In this document: positions 31,456 to 43,189 of the stretch, one piece after another
Layout: every line of letters starts with the position of its first letter
Position numbering within the stretch: the first letter of the stretch is position 1
Assembly (NCBI GenBank): GCA_034440575.1
Contig: JAOTOL010001659.1
Location: 3,213,501-3,277,500 of the forward strand
Source: Imbricaverruca yamaguchii
Lineage: Eukaryota > Arthropoda > Thecostraca > Neoverrucidae
Direction: 5' to 3'
DNA: 64,000 nucleotides
Notes under the pieces: model-generated
What the model saw: the letters and a program-made list of their open reading frames with translations, nothing else
What the model was told of the DNA's origin: nothing
The model's database searches: none
Position numbers and translations under genes: made by a program

Positions 31456-33259
31456 CGGCCGCACCGTAGCACCACTGTCGACCACCGTCGGCCGGCCGGG
31501 CGTCGGTGTCGACGGCGCCGCCGGCGCGCACCGCCACTCTGCGTCGGCCGACCGGAGGGACGCTGATTAAAATGATGATTAGCCGGGGGGACGCGGCCAC
31601 TGCACAATGCCCGGATAATACGACTTCGCCTCATCTGCATAGCGGCAGCGGCGGCACGTGCTGCCCAGACGGCGGCCGGCGGCGCCGCTCAGGTCTGTCC
31701 GCGTCGGGCGCGGACACGGTGTCAACATCGTCCCGACGCCCGACCCGACACAGGTACCACCCTGGCTTCACATGGTGCCACACAACCGTGCAATTGCACG
31801 CCAAATGCTACGCGATGTAATCGGCTGAAGCGGAGCGGCAATGTGGACACGCAATAAAGAAGCGAAAGTGAAATACTTGATAGATCACGGGATGAGAATG
31901 CGGTTTTTTATAGCGTGGCCAATCATGTCACAACAGCTGAGCATCCGTCAAACCTGGTGCAAGTATTAATCCGATCGAGTGTCGGCTTGCACAAAATAGA
32001 GACTGTGTGGCGGCTGAAAATCCGGCAGAAACAGACCAGGCCAGAGGCAGTCTTCATGGAATTGAGGATGGGACGGCCAGGGACAGGTCTCCTGCGACCA
32101 GGAACGCGCTTCCTGCGGCCTGTGACAGGTCTCCTGCGGACAGAGGTAGCTCTCCTACCGCCATGGGCAGATATGCTGAGGATCGAAACGGAAGAGTAGA
32201 TTGTTAAGAAGCGCCAGCAAACATTGAGCACCAAGACGCTGCAGGGGACTTCGGGGCCGATCGTAACTGCGTTCCCTTGGCAGCCTGTGGATACATACAT
32301 AAATTACAAATTATAACGAAAGCGCAGACGCATGAGAATCAAGGATAACTTATCTCGAAACGTGACAGTGCATTCAGATCCGGAACCGGCTTGGTATTCG
32401 ACAGAGGGGCCCGCTTCCGGAAATAGTATCTCCAACCTCGATACACGTGCACCCAGAAACAAACAACCGCTTACTCCGAAATCGGCCGCAGTCTTCGGGG
32501 TGTATCCGCTAAATATGGTGGACGTACCTCATTCATAAAAGGAGCATACCGCATTGATGAACTAGCAGCGTTTGTGTTAGGCTGTCACGGCCATCTTCGT
32601 CTCACAGCCTTCCCATTCGGTCAACACCGTACGTAACCATTCAGCGCGGCACCCTCAAACGGACTGACGCCGGCCGCGTCATCGCCTGTCCTCGGGGCAC
32701 GTAGGTCACGCAGCATGACGACATGCCGACGTGACCGGTGGCAGAATACACACAGCTACCTGTGCCGGTACAATAAATGCAGCGCCAAATCCTTCTTTGA
32801 GCATAGGTTGTGTGTGCTTCAGAGAAAATGTTGCAATGTAGGCTGGCAACATTTAAATCGAGGGAACAGTCCAGTTGTTGAATAAAACATTAGATAATGA
32901 ACCACCGCAACAAAAACGTCAGGATTTTATGAGCGTGATGGTCGACCCGGGTCTCAGAAAAACTTTCGTCGAACATACACGGGAGTAGACTCGCTCAGGC
33001 TTCGCCCTCGCTATGCTATGCCATGCACAATAGTCTATGCGATGTTTGACATTATTATTCAATGGAGAAGGGACATGGTAAACCGGCATCATTGGTAATT
33101 ATATCGATTACATAGGGGATATTCACCGAGTCTAGGTACTACCGGCCGTCCGTCTGTGTGTTGACGACGGGTCAAGTCTGTAGCTGTTTGGTCTGGTTTG
33201 ACAGTTCAACCAACACCACCCATCCCGACACAGCCGCATTAGGATCACTATCGTCGGCT
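31456..33259. other. Non-coding stretch, nothing firmly recognised
   Basis: GC-rich until about 31800. At 32080-32160 a short degenerate repeat of GGTCTCCTGCGACC / GCTTCCTGCGGCC type. No gene or element recognised. Confidence 0.4.
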
Positions 33260-33270
33260 GCTTCTCTTCG

Positions 33271-33324
33271 TTTATTTTGGCTCTTGGGCGCCTCGACTGC
33301 TGTGGTCATATTGCGCCAATGGTC
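33271..33324 (-). mobile_element. Hairpin-only mini-retroposon
   Basis: About 54-bp insertion flanked by GCTTCTCTTCG at 33260-33270 and 33325-33335 (11 bp, perfect). In element sense: CCATTGGCGC-AATATGACC, loop, GTCGAGGCGCCC, then AAGAGCCAAAATAAA. Confidence 0.75.
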
Positions 33325-33335
33325 GCTTCTCTTCG

Positions 33336-33774
33336 ACCCACCGATTCACCAGATACCAACTGATTGGCATAGTCACGCTCTATCAACAGCGTGCTAAATA
33401 ATCAGCGAACAATGAACGTAGTTATAATAACATACGTCAACTAATTAACATGTGCTAAAATCAGACGCGTCCAGCACCAACGCGCATGCCACCGTGCGGA
33501 AAACTCAACACCGGCTGTGGCGAAGGCCAATGAATCCCACCTAGCCGACAGAGACAATAACAGTTTCTGCCTCACCCTACCCACTCCAGACCAGGGATCC
33601 CACAAGCAGCTAACCCACGCAGTCACCGGCACCGAGCGCCTGGAGCTTTGCTGAGTGCAGCACAGGCTCGTTTGCACGCTGAGCTTCTCGCGGATGCACG
33701 AGGCGGAGCGAAAGGTTCAAGTTACTTCAATGTGTGCAGCTGTTGCATGACTGCCTCACCTGACTAGCTCCACA
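33336..33774. other. Non-coding stretch, nothing recognised
   Basis: Unique sequence before a minisatellite block. Confidence 0.4.
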
Positions 33775-34078
33775 TTCCACAGCTGGTACATGACTGGTTC
33801 ACCTTACCACAAACACATCCACAGCTGGTGCATGACTGCCTCACCTTACCAGCTCCACATCCACAGCTGGTGCATGACTGGTTCACATTACCATAAGCAC
33901 ATCCACAGCTGGCGCATGACTGCCTCACCTTACCATAAACACATCCACAGCTGGTGCCTGACTGCCTCACCTTACCAGATACACATCCACAGCTGGTGCC
34001 TGACTCCCTCACCTTACCACACACACATCCACAGCTGGTGCCTGACTGCCTCACCTTACCAGCTTCACATCAACAGCT
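33775..34078. repeat. 42-bp minisatellite, about seven copies
   Basis: Unit ATCCACAGCTGGTGCATGAC plus TGCCTCACCTTACCACAAACAC, with variants in the ACAAAC segment. Held in frame (42 = 3 x 14), which explains the open frames on both strands. Confidence 0.93.
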
Positions 34079-34275
34079 GACTGCCGTCGTCTGCCGTGCC
34101 ACCAATATCCACAGCTGGTCCTCGCAGTCTGTAGTGTCACCAATATCCACAGCTGGTCCTCACTGTCTGTAGTGTCACCAATATCCACAGCTAGTCTTCA
34201 CTGTCTGCCGTGTCACCAATATACACAGCTGGTCTTCATTGTCTGTAGTGTCACCAATATCCACTGCTAGTCATC
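34079..34275. repeat. 38-bp minisatellite sharing a core with its neighbour
   Basis: About five units of ATCCACAGCTGGTCCTCACT plus GTCTGTAGTGTCACCAAT. The core TCCACAGCTGGT is the same as in the preceding 42-bp array, so one array has switched the rest of its unit. Confidence 0.9.
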
Positions 34276-34364
34276 GCCTTCTGTGGCGCCAGGAACAGCG
34301 AGTGTCGCGTCGTTTCCGCGTGACTGTGACTCCTCTTGCGGCAATCTGTGCTGCTGTGTACCAG

Positions 34365-34725
34365 CACGCTGCTGTCTGGAGGACGTCTCACCGTCTGGTG
34401 TGGCTGACACGGTACTGCCGGGAGGACGTCTCACCGTCTGGTGTGGCCGGTACGTTACTGTCGGGAGGACGTCTCACACGCTGCTGTCGGGAGGACGTCC
34501 CACCGTCTGGTGTGGCCGGCACGGTACTGTCGGGAGGACGTCTCACCGTCTGGTGTGGCCGGCACGGTACTGTCGGGAGGACGTCCCACCGTCTGGTGTG
34601 GCCGGCACGGTACTGTCGGGAGGACGTCTCACCGTCTGGTGTGGCCGGGACGCTGCCGTCGGAAGGACGTCCCACACGCTGCTGTCTGGAGGACGTCCCA
34701 CCGTCTGGTGTGGCCGGCACCGGAG
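34365..34725. repeat. 43-bp minisatellite, about eight copies
   Basis: Unit CTGTCGGGAGGACGTCTCAC plus CGTCTGGTGTGGCCGGCACGGTA, with shortened units near 34470 and 34670. Not a multiple of three; overlapping frames are artefacts. Confidence 0.93.
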
Positions 34726-34934
34726 GCCAACAGCAGCGCCGCCCCGCCGTCCGCCCGTTGCCAGAACGCCACAGTCATTGCAGCGCCGCACGTCACAAAG
34801 TGCTTATTCATACAACTCATTATGAAAATAGAATTCCAATCATGCCCGTTCGGCCGTCGTTAACAAAGGCTCAGGCCCGCCGCACGGAGCAGAGCCCCCC
34901 TCCCTGCAGACCGGCCGGCCGCTCCCATGCCCGT

Positions 34935-35225
34935 CTGAATCACTGACGTGATTAGTCAATGCATTATGATAATTCCTCTATTTTCCTCTGCGCGCTCCCC
35001 TCTATCTTATTAATTATATGCTCTCTCATTATGGGCACGGTCGGCGCTTATCAGCGGTGGTGCACACGAAACTGGCCCTTACGCACCGATGTCGGGACGC
35101 CGGGCGGGCAGTAATCGCGTGCCGCGCTGTTAATAACGTTGCCATCTCATTATGCATGTAAATGAAGTATTAATCAACAATGCAGAATTAAACGCTGAGT
35201 CACAAAGAATTTAATTAGCCGCCGG
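34935..35225. promoter_or_regulatory. Candidate cis-regulatory element (homeodomain/POU-like sites)
   Basis: Non-repetitive stretch between repeat arrays, dense in TAAT-type motifs: GTGATTAGTCAATGCATTATGATAAT region near 34950, TTATTAATTATATG near 35007, CTCATTATG at 35025-35033 and 35146-35154, ATGCATGTAAAT near 35153, AGTATTAATCAA and TTTAATTAGC near 35210. CTCATTA is like the binding consensus reported for POU6F2, and ATGTAAAT resembles the POU octamer. Function is inference only. Confidence 0.3.
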
Positions 35226-35269
35226 GCGTTGGCCTAGTAGTATTGGGCGTTCCTCGTTAGTCGCGTATT

Positions 35270-35940
35270 CGACACTACCGTTGGCACTGGAAACCCGCCG
35301 GACAGCCAGCCGGACACCGTCGCGCCCTTCGAAGCGCACTGGACACCAACCGAGCATCGCTGCGACACCCACCGGACATCAGCCGGACACCGCTGCGACA
35401 ATGGAAGCCCACTGGACGCCAGCTGGATACGGCTGGACGAATGGAAACCCACTGGAGGCATTGGACATCGCCGCCAGCACAGGAGTTGGACACCACCAGC
35501 GATGGACACCACCAGCAATGGACACCACTAGCAATGGACGCGGCCGCCAAAACAGGAGGTATACACCACCAGCAATGGACACCACTAGCAATGGACGCGG
35601 CCGCCAAAACAGGAACTAGACACCACCAGCGATGGACACCACTAGCAATGGACGCGGCCGCCAAAACAGGAGCTAGACACCACCAGCGATGGAGGCGGCC
35701 GCCGAAACAGGAGCTATACACCACCAGCGATGGACACCACCAGCGATGGACACCACTAGCAGTGGACGCAGCCGCCAAAACAGGAGCTAGACACCACCAG
35801 CGATGGACACCACCAGCGATGGACACTACTAGTAATGGACGCAGCCGCCAAAACAGGAACCAGACACCACCAGCGATGGACACCACTAGCAATGGACGCG
35901 GCCGCCAAAACAGGAGCTAGACACTACCAGCAATGGGCGC
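35270..35940. repeat. 57-bp composite minisatellite with 16-bp subunits
   Basis: From about 35480 units join one to three 16-bp pieces (GGACACCACCAGCGAT) to GGACGCGGCCGCCAAAACAG and GAGCTAGACACC. The 35270-35480 part is a more decayed GGACACC/CCGGACA repeat. GCGGCCGC recurs through the array. Confidence 0.9.
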
Positions 35941-37619
35941 GGCAGCAAAAGCAGCAAGCGGCTACCACGAGCCACCGCCGCTCGTGGTGTCTGTTCCTCT
36001 CGTTCTTCCACATAAGCATGAACTGCCGACAGCCGGCAATTGGCCAACACGCGCGCAGCCTTCTGTCGCATGTCCACATGCGACACTGTCGCCTGGCTCA
36101 GTCAAGTGGACGATGGGTGCCCTCGATTGAAAACGACACATGCAAGTGGCGAATACGTCGGGCGAGAGTCTGGCGACGGAGCTGTTGACCGGCCTGTCGC
36201 AACTTGTGCAGCTTCGTCAACAGTGCGTCACGTTATCAGCAGAATCGAAGGAGTCATCGCCATCGTCAGGCACCGCTGCTCATGGCTTATGACTTCACCA
36301 TCGACCGCAGGGCGGCGGAAATGTCGAGGCACATTCTAACAAGCCATATTCCAGAAAGAAGAGTAGGGGGGGGGGGAGGATTACGCCCCTTGTGATTTTG
36401 CTGTCGCCTGTAGTTTCATAACCCTTTGTGATGGGAGAGCAAAATTCGGCGACTTTCTACCTTTCCATTTTTTTTGCTTCGCATCGAACATTTAATTTGT
36501 AGCCATATCAGGTTGACGGAAGAGCCTGCGATGTGATATTTACTGCTAATTATGTGCCTTGCCTTGCCGGCCTGCTATACTTGTAGCACGAGGAAAATCA
36601 ACTCGTTGGATCGGTGCAGCTGTTGATTAGCTGAAAATAACTGACACTCTCGTGTTAAGACAATCACCCCAAACATCGGTCAGACTGTGTGTCGGCCGCG
36701 TGTGCCCGTGCTGAGCCTGGCGCACACCTCCACGTTCCAACCGCCGCGCACGCCGCCGCACACTATTGATCACCGCGTTTCCCTTCTTTGTCCACTTCTT
36801 CCCTCCCTCCCTTATCTCATTTCACTCGGACGGCGGAATTTTCAATTTCCCTGCCCAATCGGATCGGGACGACCACATTATGCTGATGGCCGGCCAGCGG
36901 TCAGTTGGCCGGCTGTTAAGTTGGCGAGCGCGCGGCACGCGACGGCGGCGCGCTCGTGCCGGCTGTCCGCCGTCGTGTCCCCCCGCAGGGCGTGCACGTC
37001 ACGTCGCCCCCCCCCATCGCGCCGCCACGAGCCCGGCTCGTCCACCGGCGCCAGTTAAACCCGGCAAACCGACCGTCATACATTATTGATATTTTCCAGT
37101 AAGTAGGAATTTTAAGCAGCATCCGCGGAAAATCAATGCAGCTGCACGGCTATTCCGGAGTCAACCAGAGCGCAACTAACGCGCCCAATGGTCCGGCATT
37201 ATGGACTGGTACCAAATGGGCTCATTTGGCCGTGCAGCGATACGTCAAACCGTGGAGTGGAGTGGAGAGGGGTGGAGTGGAGTGGCACCGGCGGACCGAG
37301 CCGGACCCGCCCGGCCCGCGGCCGGCCGAGCGCCACTCGACACACCAATAACAACGCCGCCACGTCGCTCCTCGGCCGACCAAATTACGGAAAACACACG
37401 ACAAGGAGGCCGACAAGCCACCGCCGCCGTCCAGTGGCCGGCCGGAATTGCTGAAGCCCCTCTCATGCATGCTCGGAAGTGGTCGTTTGGTCGCCGGCGC
37501 ACCGGGAACAAGAGGGCCGGCGCGTCTCCGGCCGCGCTTCGGTCGGCGCCCGGTCACGAGGGCCACATCGACACGGCAGCAGCGTACACAAGCCGGCCAC
37601 ACGACGCACGCCACAGTCG
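35941..37619. other. Non-coding stretch with GC-rich parts
   Basis: Perfect 10-2-10 inverted repeat TGTCGCATGT / ACATGCGACA at 36064-36085. GTGGA-type pentamer repeats at about 37250-37290. Several GC-rich open frames at 36.9-37.6 kb overlap on both strands and match nothing I recognise. Confidence 0.4.
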
Positions 37620-37624
37620 ACCGG

Positions 37625-37800
37625 TCACACACCGCCAGTCAACTATGAGACGTCGCATGTTGTCGTACTGCTCACCAACCAACACACCGCCAGCCAAGCA
37701 CGACACGACACGCCGCATGTAGTCGCACTTCTCGCCAACCAACACACCGCCAGCCTACTACGACACGCCGCATGTAGTTGCACTTCTCGCTAACCGACCA
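37625..37800. repeat. About 58-bp tandem repeat, three copies
   Basis: Unit has CGCATGTAGTCGCACTTCTC, GCCAACCAACACACCGCCAGC and (C)TACTACGACACGC, with substitutions and small indels. Confidence 0.8.
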
Positions 37801-37990
37801 TCAGTGTCCGAATGTGGACCCACGGGCTCAAGTGTGCTGCACGTCAGTAATAAAATGTGGACCCACGGGCTTCAGTGCGCTGCACAGGGAATGCCAGTGT
37901 CCAAATGTAGGCCCACAGACTCCAATGTGCCGCACGGGGGCTGTCAGGGTTCCACTATGGACCCACTGGCTCCAACGCAGCCGGTCACGC
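37800..37990. repeat. Degenerate repeat of about 55-60 bp
   Basis: ATGTGGACCCACGGGCT(C/T)CA and GTGTGCTGCAC-like parts recur near 37813, 37855, 37905 and 37960. Confidence 0.65.
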
Positions 37991-39102
37991 TGTGCTGTGT
38001 CATGACGCCTGCACTGTCGGACGGGACACGTGTCATGCAGCCGGCTGGCGGTGCAGAACGTCTCGCGACTGCGTGGTCATGTCTCTGGCAGGTTCGTGGT
38101 GGCCCCAGGCCGCACGGCGTGTTATCGAGGAGCACTGCCTTTGAACTACACGTACGTTATTATTTGGCGGCAACAGCCGCTGGGTCAACGGCTCGCGCAC
38201 GTTGCCCAGTTGGGTGCCACAGCCTGGCTCACAGTTGGGGTTCCGCCGGCCACCTGCCGAACCTATAGAAGACTACGGCACAGGCCCATACTCACTGAAT
38301 GCATTGCGGTTGCGCTGCAACCGTGATAAAATAACCGGATCGCGATTGGTCACTAACTCAATAAATATCTGCGAGGTGCAGATAGGCAGCAGCATGTTGA
38401 TCACCCTCATATTTTGGCAATATTCTACACAAATATAAAAGAAATGGTGGCAATTGCTCTCGTGAAAAAGTGGCCTTGCTCTGCCATATATCGTTGACAG
38501 CCTGGTTGGCGTTCGAGCTAAATCAATTCGACATCAGTTTCACAATATGTCTGTTTCTTCCAAGCTCCTTCAAGATAAGAGCCTATCACACCCCGAATGA
38601 GTCCAAGATAACTCGACCATTTGAAAATCGTCATGCAATAGCACAGTTTCTTGCTCTTCCTGCTTGCAGTTTCTTCCATAACACAGTTTCTTCTCCGTGT
38701 CACGCGGACAATCGATAAATCTTCCACATACGATATATCACTCGAGGAAAAAATATTGAAGCCACCACAAGCAGTCACATATAAGTAAGCGAGCTGGAAT
38801 CACGTTCCTGAAATTATGTTCCAGTTGTGACAAACTGAAGCCACAGCAACCGCAAGTGCGATGCAGACTGTTGTCCACACTAAGTCGCCACTGGTACGAC
38901 GCAAATAACAATGCATTCACTGACCTTCGTCCAACTACAGATGAACAGCGCCGTGCTGATGGCTAATCCTCCATAATTGGTCTTGCTTTTTCACGCCGCT
39001 CTTTGGAGCTGTAACATCGGAGTTTGGTCAAGGAGGCCTGCTCTGAGCTGCAGTCCAGGCGACGACAACACTACCGCGGATAGTTCTGCGTACACACGCA
39101 CC
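37991..39102. other. Non-coding stretch, nothing recognised
   Basis: GC-rich until about 38320, AT-rich after it. No gene or element recognised. Confidence 0.4.
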
Positions 39103-39566
39103 AGTGTTAAAATAATATTTATTTTTGTTAGGTGTGAGATGTGGAAACGAGCACAGTATGATGTCGAAATTTGCCATAGAATTAGTGTCAGTTCAAATGC
39201 TCTTGATGTCCTTCAGACTTAAATTTGATCCAATGGTTGCACCCTCATCAGTTGTTTTGATATCAATACGCCAGGAAGAGACATATTCGAGATAGTGAGA
39301 AAAAGTGTATTATATACACTGGTGCTGCATGCCATATCGCATTGTGAATAATCTCTACCTGAAATTGCATTGCGAAATGTTCGTGTATTATCATTCATTA
39401 TCGAAAGCATGCTCATGGTACTTAGCAAACGAAGTATTGTTGGAAAGGAGACACGAATACTTCAGCACGCATCAAGAAAGAGGATGTCGATACTTCTTGG
39501 AGAAGGATGTCGATTGAGTGTTCAGAATGTGGTAAATTCCACCCTACTTAGGAATAATTTGACACT
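39103..39566 (-). repeat. Unclassified interspersed repeat, copy 2
   Basis: Reverse complement is similar along about 470 bp to 19055-19531. Both copies lie within about 200 bp of a tandem array (here the 21-bp minisatellite at 39735, there the GGTGGA array at 19621), on the opposite ends of the element. Confidence 0.8.
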
Positions 39567-39734
39567 CGACACGCACACACGCGCACGTATCACAGTTTAT
39601 TTGGGTTTATCCAAAGGTTATCGTGCTCCTCGGCGCATTTGCGCGACTTACGTTGATAATCTAAAAAATATGTATAACAAAGAACTGCTGTATGCATGGA
39701 TTGAATGTCCTCGCACAAGTAATTTTAACTGCCG

Positions 39735-40655
39735 GATGTCCGCACCCACGGGCATGGTGTCCGCACCCACAGGCAGGGTGTCCGCACCCACAGGCAGGGT
39801 GTCCGCACCCACAGGCAGGGTGTCCGCACCCACAGACAGGGTGTCCGCACCCACATGCAGGGTGTCCGCACCCACAGGCAGGGTGTCCGCACCCACAGGC
39901 AGGGTGTCCGCACCCACAGGCAGGGTGTCCGCACCCACAGGCAGGGTGTCCGCACCCACAGGCAGGGTGTCCGCACCCACAGACAGGGTGTCCGCACCCA
40001 CATACAGGGTGTCCGCACCCACAGGCAGGGTGTCCGCACCCACAGGCAGGGTGTCCGCACCCACGGGCAGGGTGTCCGCACCCACAGACAGGGTGTCCGC
40101 ACCCACAGGCAGGGTGTCCGCACCCACAGGCAGGGTGTCCGCACCCACAGGCAGGGTGTCCGCACCCACAGACAGGGTGTCCGCACCCACGGGCAGGGTG
40201 TCCGCACCCACAGGCAGGGTGTCCGCACCCACGGGCAGGGTGTCCGCACCCACAGGCAGGGTGTCCGCACCCACAGGCAGGGTGTCCGCACCCACAGGCA
40301 GGGTGTCCGCACCCACAGGCAGGGTGTCCGCACCCACAGGCAGGGTGTCCGCACCCACGGGCATGGTGTCCGCACCCACAGGCAGGGTGTCCGCACCCAC
40401 AGGCAGGGTGAGCGCACCCACGGTCAGGGTGTCCGCACCCACAAAAGGGTGTCCGCACCCACAGGCAGGGTGTCCGCACCCACATACAGGGTGTCCGCAC
40501 CCACAGGCAGGGTGTCCGCACCCACAGGCAGGGTGTCCGCACCCACAGGCAGGGTGTCCGCACCCACAGGCAGGGTGTCCGCACCCACAGGCAGGGTGTC
40601 CGCACCCACAGGCAGGGTGTCCGCACCCACAGGCAGGGTGTCCGCACCCACTAGC
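39735..40655. repeat. 21-bp minisatellite, about 43 copies, open in all six frames
   Basis: Unit ACAGGCAGGGTGTCCGCACC plus C. Variants: ACAGAC, ACATAC, ACATGC, ACGGGC, and one shortened unit near 40440. As 21 is a multiple of three and no unit has a stop on either strand, all six frames are open for about 0.9 kb (VSAPTGR, GCPHPQA, QGVRTHR on plus; [21 protein letters not shown] on minus). This marks a frame artefact, not a gene. Confidence 0.97.
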
Positions 40656-40740
40656 TATCGCCGAATCACCGTCAGGGCCAGCCATACTCCGCCCCCCACG
40701 ATCATCCTGAAGCGATGGGGAGTGGTCAACAACTGTGGTG

Positions 40741-40770
40741 GCGGAACCACAGCCCTGGCTGTGGTTCCGC
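40741..40770. repeat. Perfect 14-2-14 inverted repeat
   Basis: Arms GCGGAACCACAGCC and GGCTGTGGTTCCGC with a CT spacer. Confidence 0.85.
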
Positions 40771-40838
40771 TGCCTGCATCAGCTAATATACTAGCCCCAG
40801 GCGATCGTCCATTGACTTATCGTTTTCAATCGTGAAGA

Positions 40839-41003
40839 AGATTCTTGGGTTCTTTTGCGACGCATTCAACTGCTAGGGCGTCGCCAATCACTCACGCCGA
40901 TTGGTCGCGGGTGGACTCGGTAATGCCGCCAATTGCGAGATTCGAACCCACAATCTTTCAATCAAGAGTCCGACACTCTACCGACTGATCTACCGTGGCC
41001 CCT
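40839..41003 (-). mobile_element. SINE family 2 body with a tRNA-Lys-like head
   Basis: In element sense the head is GGGGCCACGGTAGATCAGTC, GGTAGAGTGTCGGACTCTTG and B box GGGTTCGAATC, closest to tRNA-Lys(CUU). The body CCAATCGGCGTGAGTGATTGG and hairpin GGCGACGC ... GCGTCGC are those of family 2. Flanked by diverged duplications GTTTTCAATCGTGAAGA (40822-40838) and GTTTTTCCATCGTGAAGA (41004-41021). Confidence 0.88.
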
Positions 41004-41021
41004 GTTTTTCCATCGTGAAGA

Positions 41022-42400
41022 CCGGTGCCGCTACCAAATCGTTGATGCCTTGTGACTTTCGACAAGCAATCATTAGCGGCGGCACTCGGCGCTTGAATGA
41101 CTAGATAAATTATTTCCAAGATTTCTACGGCCTTAAATGTGGCAATAAGATGTTAACTTTGTTCTTGCTTAGTGTCCAATGTCTGCCTAGTGCTTGATTT
41201 GCATCACCTGTTACGCACGCACGGCTTGATAGCCATGTCCAGTAATCTGCCAGCACCACAAGCTAATGTGCTGACACCGAGAGCTGGTCATCAGTTCTGA
41301 ACAAAAGTCTGCGTTTGGAGCATGGTACCAAATCCAGAATTCGGCGCCTGGATGTCAAAAAAGACTTATAAAATAGTAGCAGCCAAAACCATGTGCCATA
41401 TCTCAGCTTACGCCAATATGGAATCAATAATGGAAAAAGTCGGGATGGCATAACCATTTCGCGACACGCGAAGTGAACATGAGCCGTACAATCCACCGCC
41501 AATACGATAGTCCAAAGGTGTTATTTTGTATCTTTCTTAGAAGCAAATGCTCCCCCATTGTTAGCATTGCTCCCCCAATAACATCAACTTTTACCATAGG
41601 ACCCTATGTGGTGTTCACATTCCAATCCATTGGGACGCGCCCATTGCCTTCAAGTATTATGCCACTCGAATAATTTCCGATATCAACGCCCATTCCATAG
41701 TCTGCACTATAGTTAATGTCTTTACGAGACATTTAGTTTCCACTTTTCCCACCGAATTTCCCTGTACGCGATTAGAGGGCGATTGCTTTAAACAGATGGA
41801 CTTCCCGATATGTCCGCCTTCGAGCACCAATTAGAATTTAACCAGCACAAACGCCATAGCGCCGCTATGCCGTGCCAGATGGCATCAACGAGAAACGCTG
41901 AGTCACCGGACACTGGGATTTTCCAAACGAAGGCATCCATTCAATTCCCATCTCAACCATAGTACACATAATTCGATCCAGTTCATTTCCTACGTTATTT
42001 ACCGCCAACTAACCACGAAACGCTCAAGTCTGTGATCGGCTATACATGGGTTACAGGGGAGATCCAGTTCAGTTACTTGAGTTCAAGGGCGCTCCGACCA
42101 AAGCGTGGTCACGTCAGGAGATGCAATTGTTAGGCAGGGTCAGCGACATTTGACATAGGAAAAAATATATAATCAATGATCTGCAGTATAATTAAGTTGC
42201 AAATCAAAGGACAGAAGTCCAAAATACTACGGAAATTGAAACGATCTCGGATAGTTCGGTCGATTCAGGTTGGAGTTCTTCAGAATGCACTCATTTTTTA
42301 CATGGTCACCTATATTGACTTCGAATGGCCATGACTTTGATGTTGATAACCATGACTTTGATATCGATATTGTGGCCTGACCACATCTGGCAGCTAAATC
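41022..42400. other. Non-coding stretch with one decayed hairpin-tail copy
   Basis: At about 42072-42125 the sequence TTGAGTTCAAGGGCGCTCCG ... GTGGTCACGTCAGGAG is a decayed reverse-orientation hairpin tail; a short possible duplication GGAGAT flanks it. Nothing else recognised. Confidence 0.5.
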
Positions 42401-42740
42401 CACCAGCCCGACCTGTCAGTCTGACCTTCCGGACAGTCAGGCTTATCAGCCAGAGCCTCCTGGGCAGTCAAGTTCATCAGTTAGACCCTCCGGACAGTCA
42501 GACTCCTCAGTCAGCCCTGGACAGTCAGACTCCTCAGTCAAACCCTCCGGACGGTCAGACTCATCAGTCAGACCTCCTGGACAGTTAGACTAGTCAGTCA
42601 GACCTCCTGAAGAGTCAGGCTCATCAGTCAGACCAGCAGGACATTCAGACCAATCTCAGTCGGCTCCAGATAAGTCAGGCCAGTCAGTCAGCCCCAGAGG
42701 ACAATCAGACAGCCGGCCCATGTCAGTCAGCCTTGCCAAA
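42400..42740. repeat. 30-bp minisatellite, about ten copies
   Basis: Unit CAGTCAGACCCTCCGGACAG plus TCAGACTCAT with length variation; GGACAGTCAGAC recurs. Confidence 0.9.
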
Positions 42741-43189
42741 CAATCATGTAATGTAATGCAAGGTGATGTAATATGGAGGATACTTTCTTCCAACATGCAA
42801 CTTCAAAATATCGGCTTGCACCTTCCAGTGAGTGTTGTGGACATTGTCACAAAGCAGTTATTTGCCAAACAGCATCATAAGTCATAAAGTCATAAAGTCA
42901 TAAAGTGTTAAGGCTTAATAAGGGCCACAAGGGCCCATCTGGGTCAAGCCTGTCTAGAAGATATTAGAAAGTACATGTTCACACCTATCAATTCCAAACC
43001 CATGCAATCCCTCCACCTGTGCCACCACAGCCAATCTCATCAGTATGACATCGCAAAGGAAGTTGCCAAATCCACTGCTAGGTACACCCCATATAGTACA
43101 ACATAATACTAGCATAATGTTATACCCTATATAGCTAGTGAAAATACTCAATATCCCATGCATCACAAGTTAGAATTCAAAAACAACAT

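Noticed and set aside
36687..37722. Several GC-rich open frames on both strands
   Set aside because: Overlap each other in opposite strands in CpG-rich DNA, where stops are scarce; no motif recognised.
39370..40710. 446-codon open frame with a non-repeat N-terminus
   Set aside because: The N-terminal third is antisense sequence of the 470-bp interspersed repeat, not open in its other copy; the rest is the 21-bp array.
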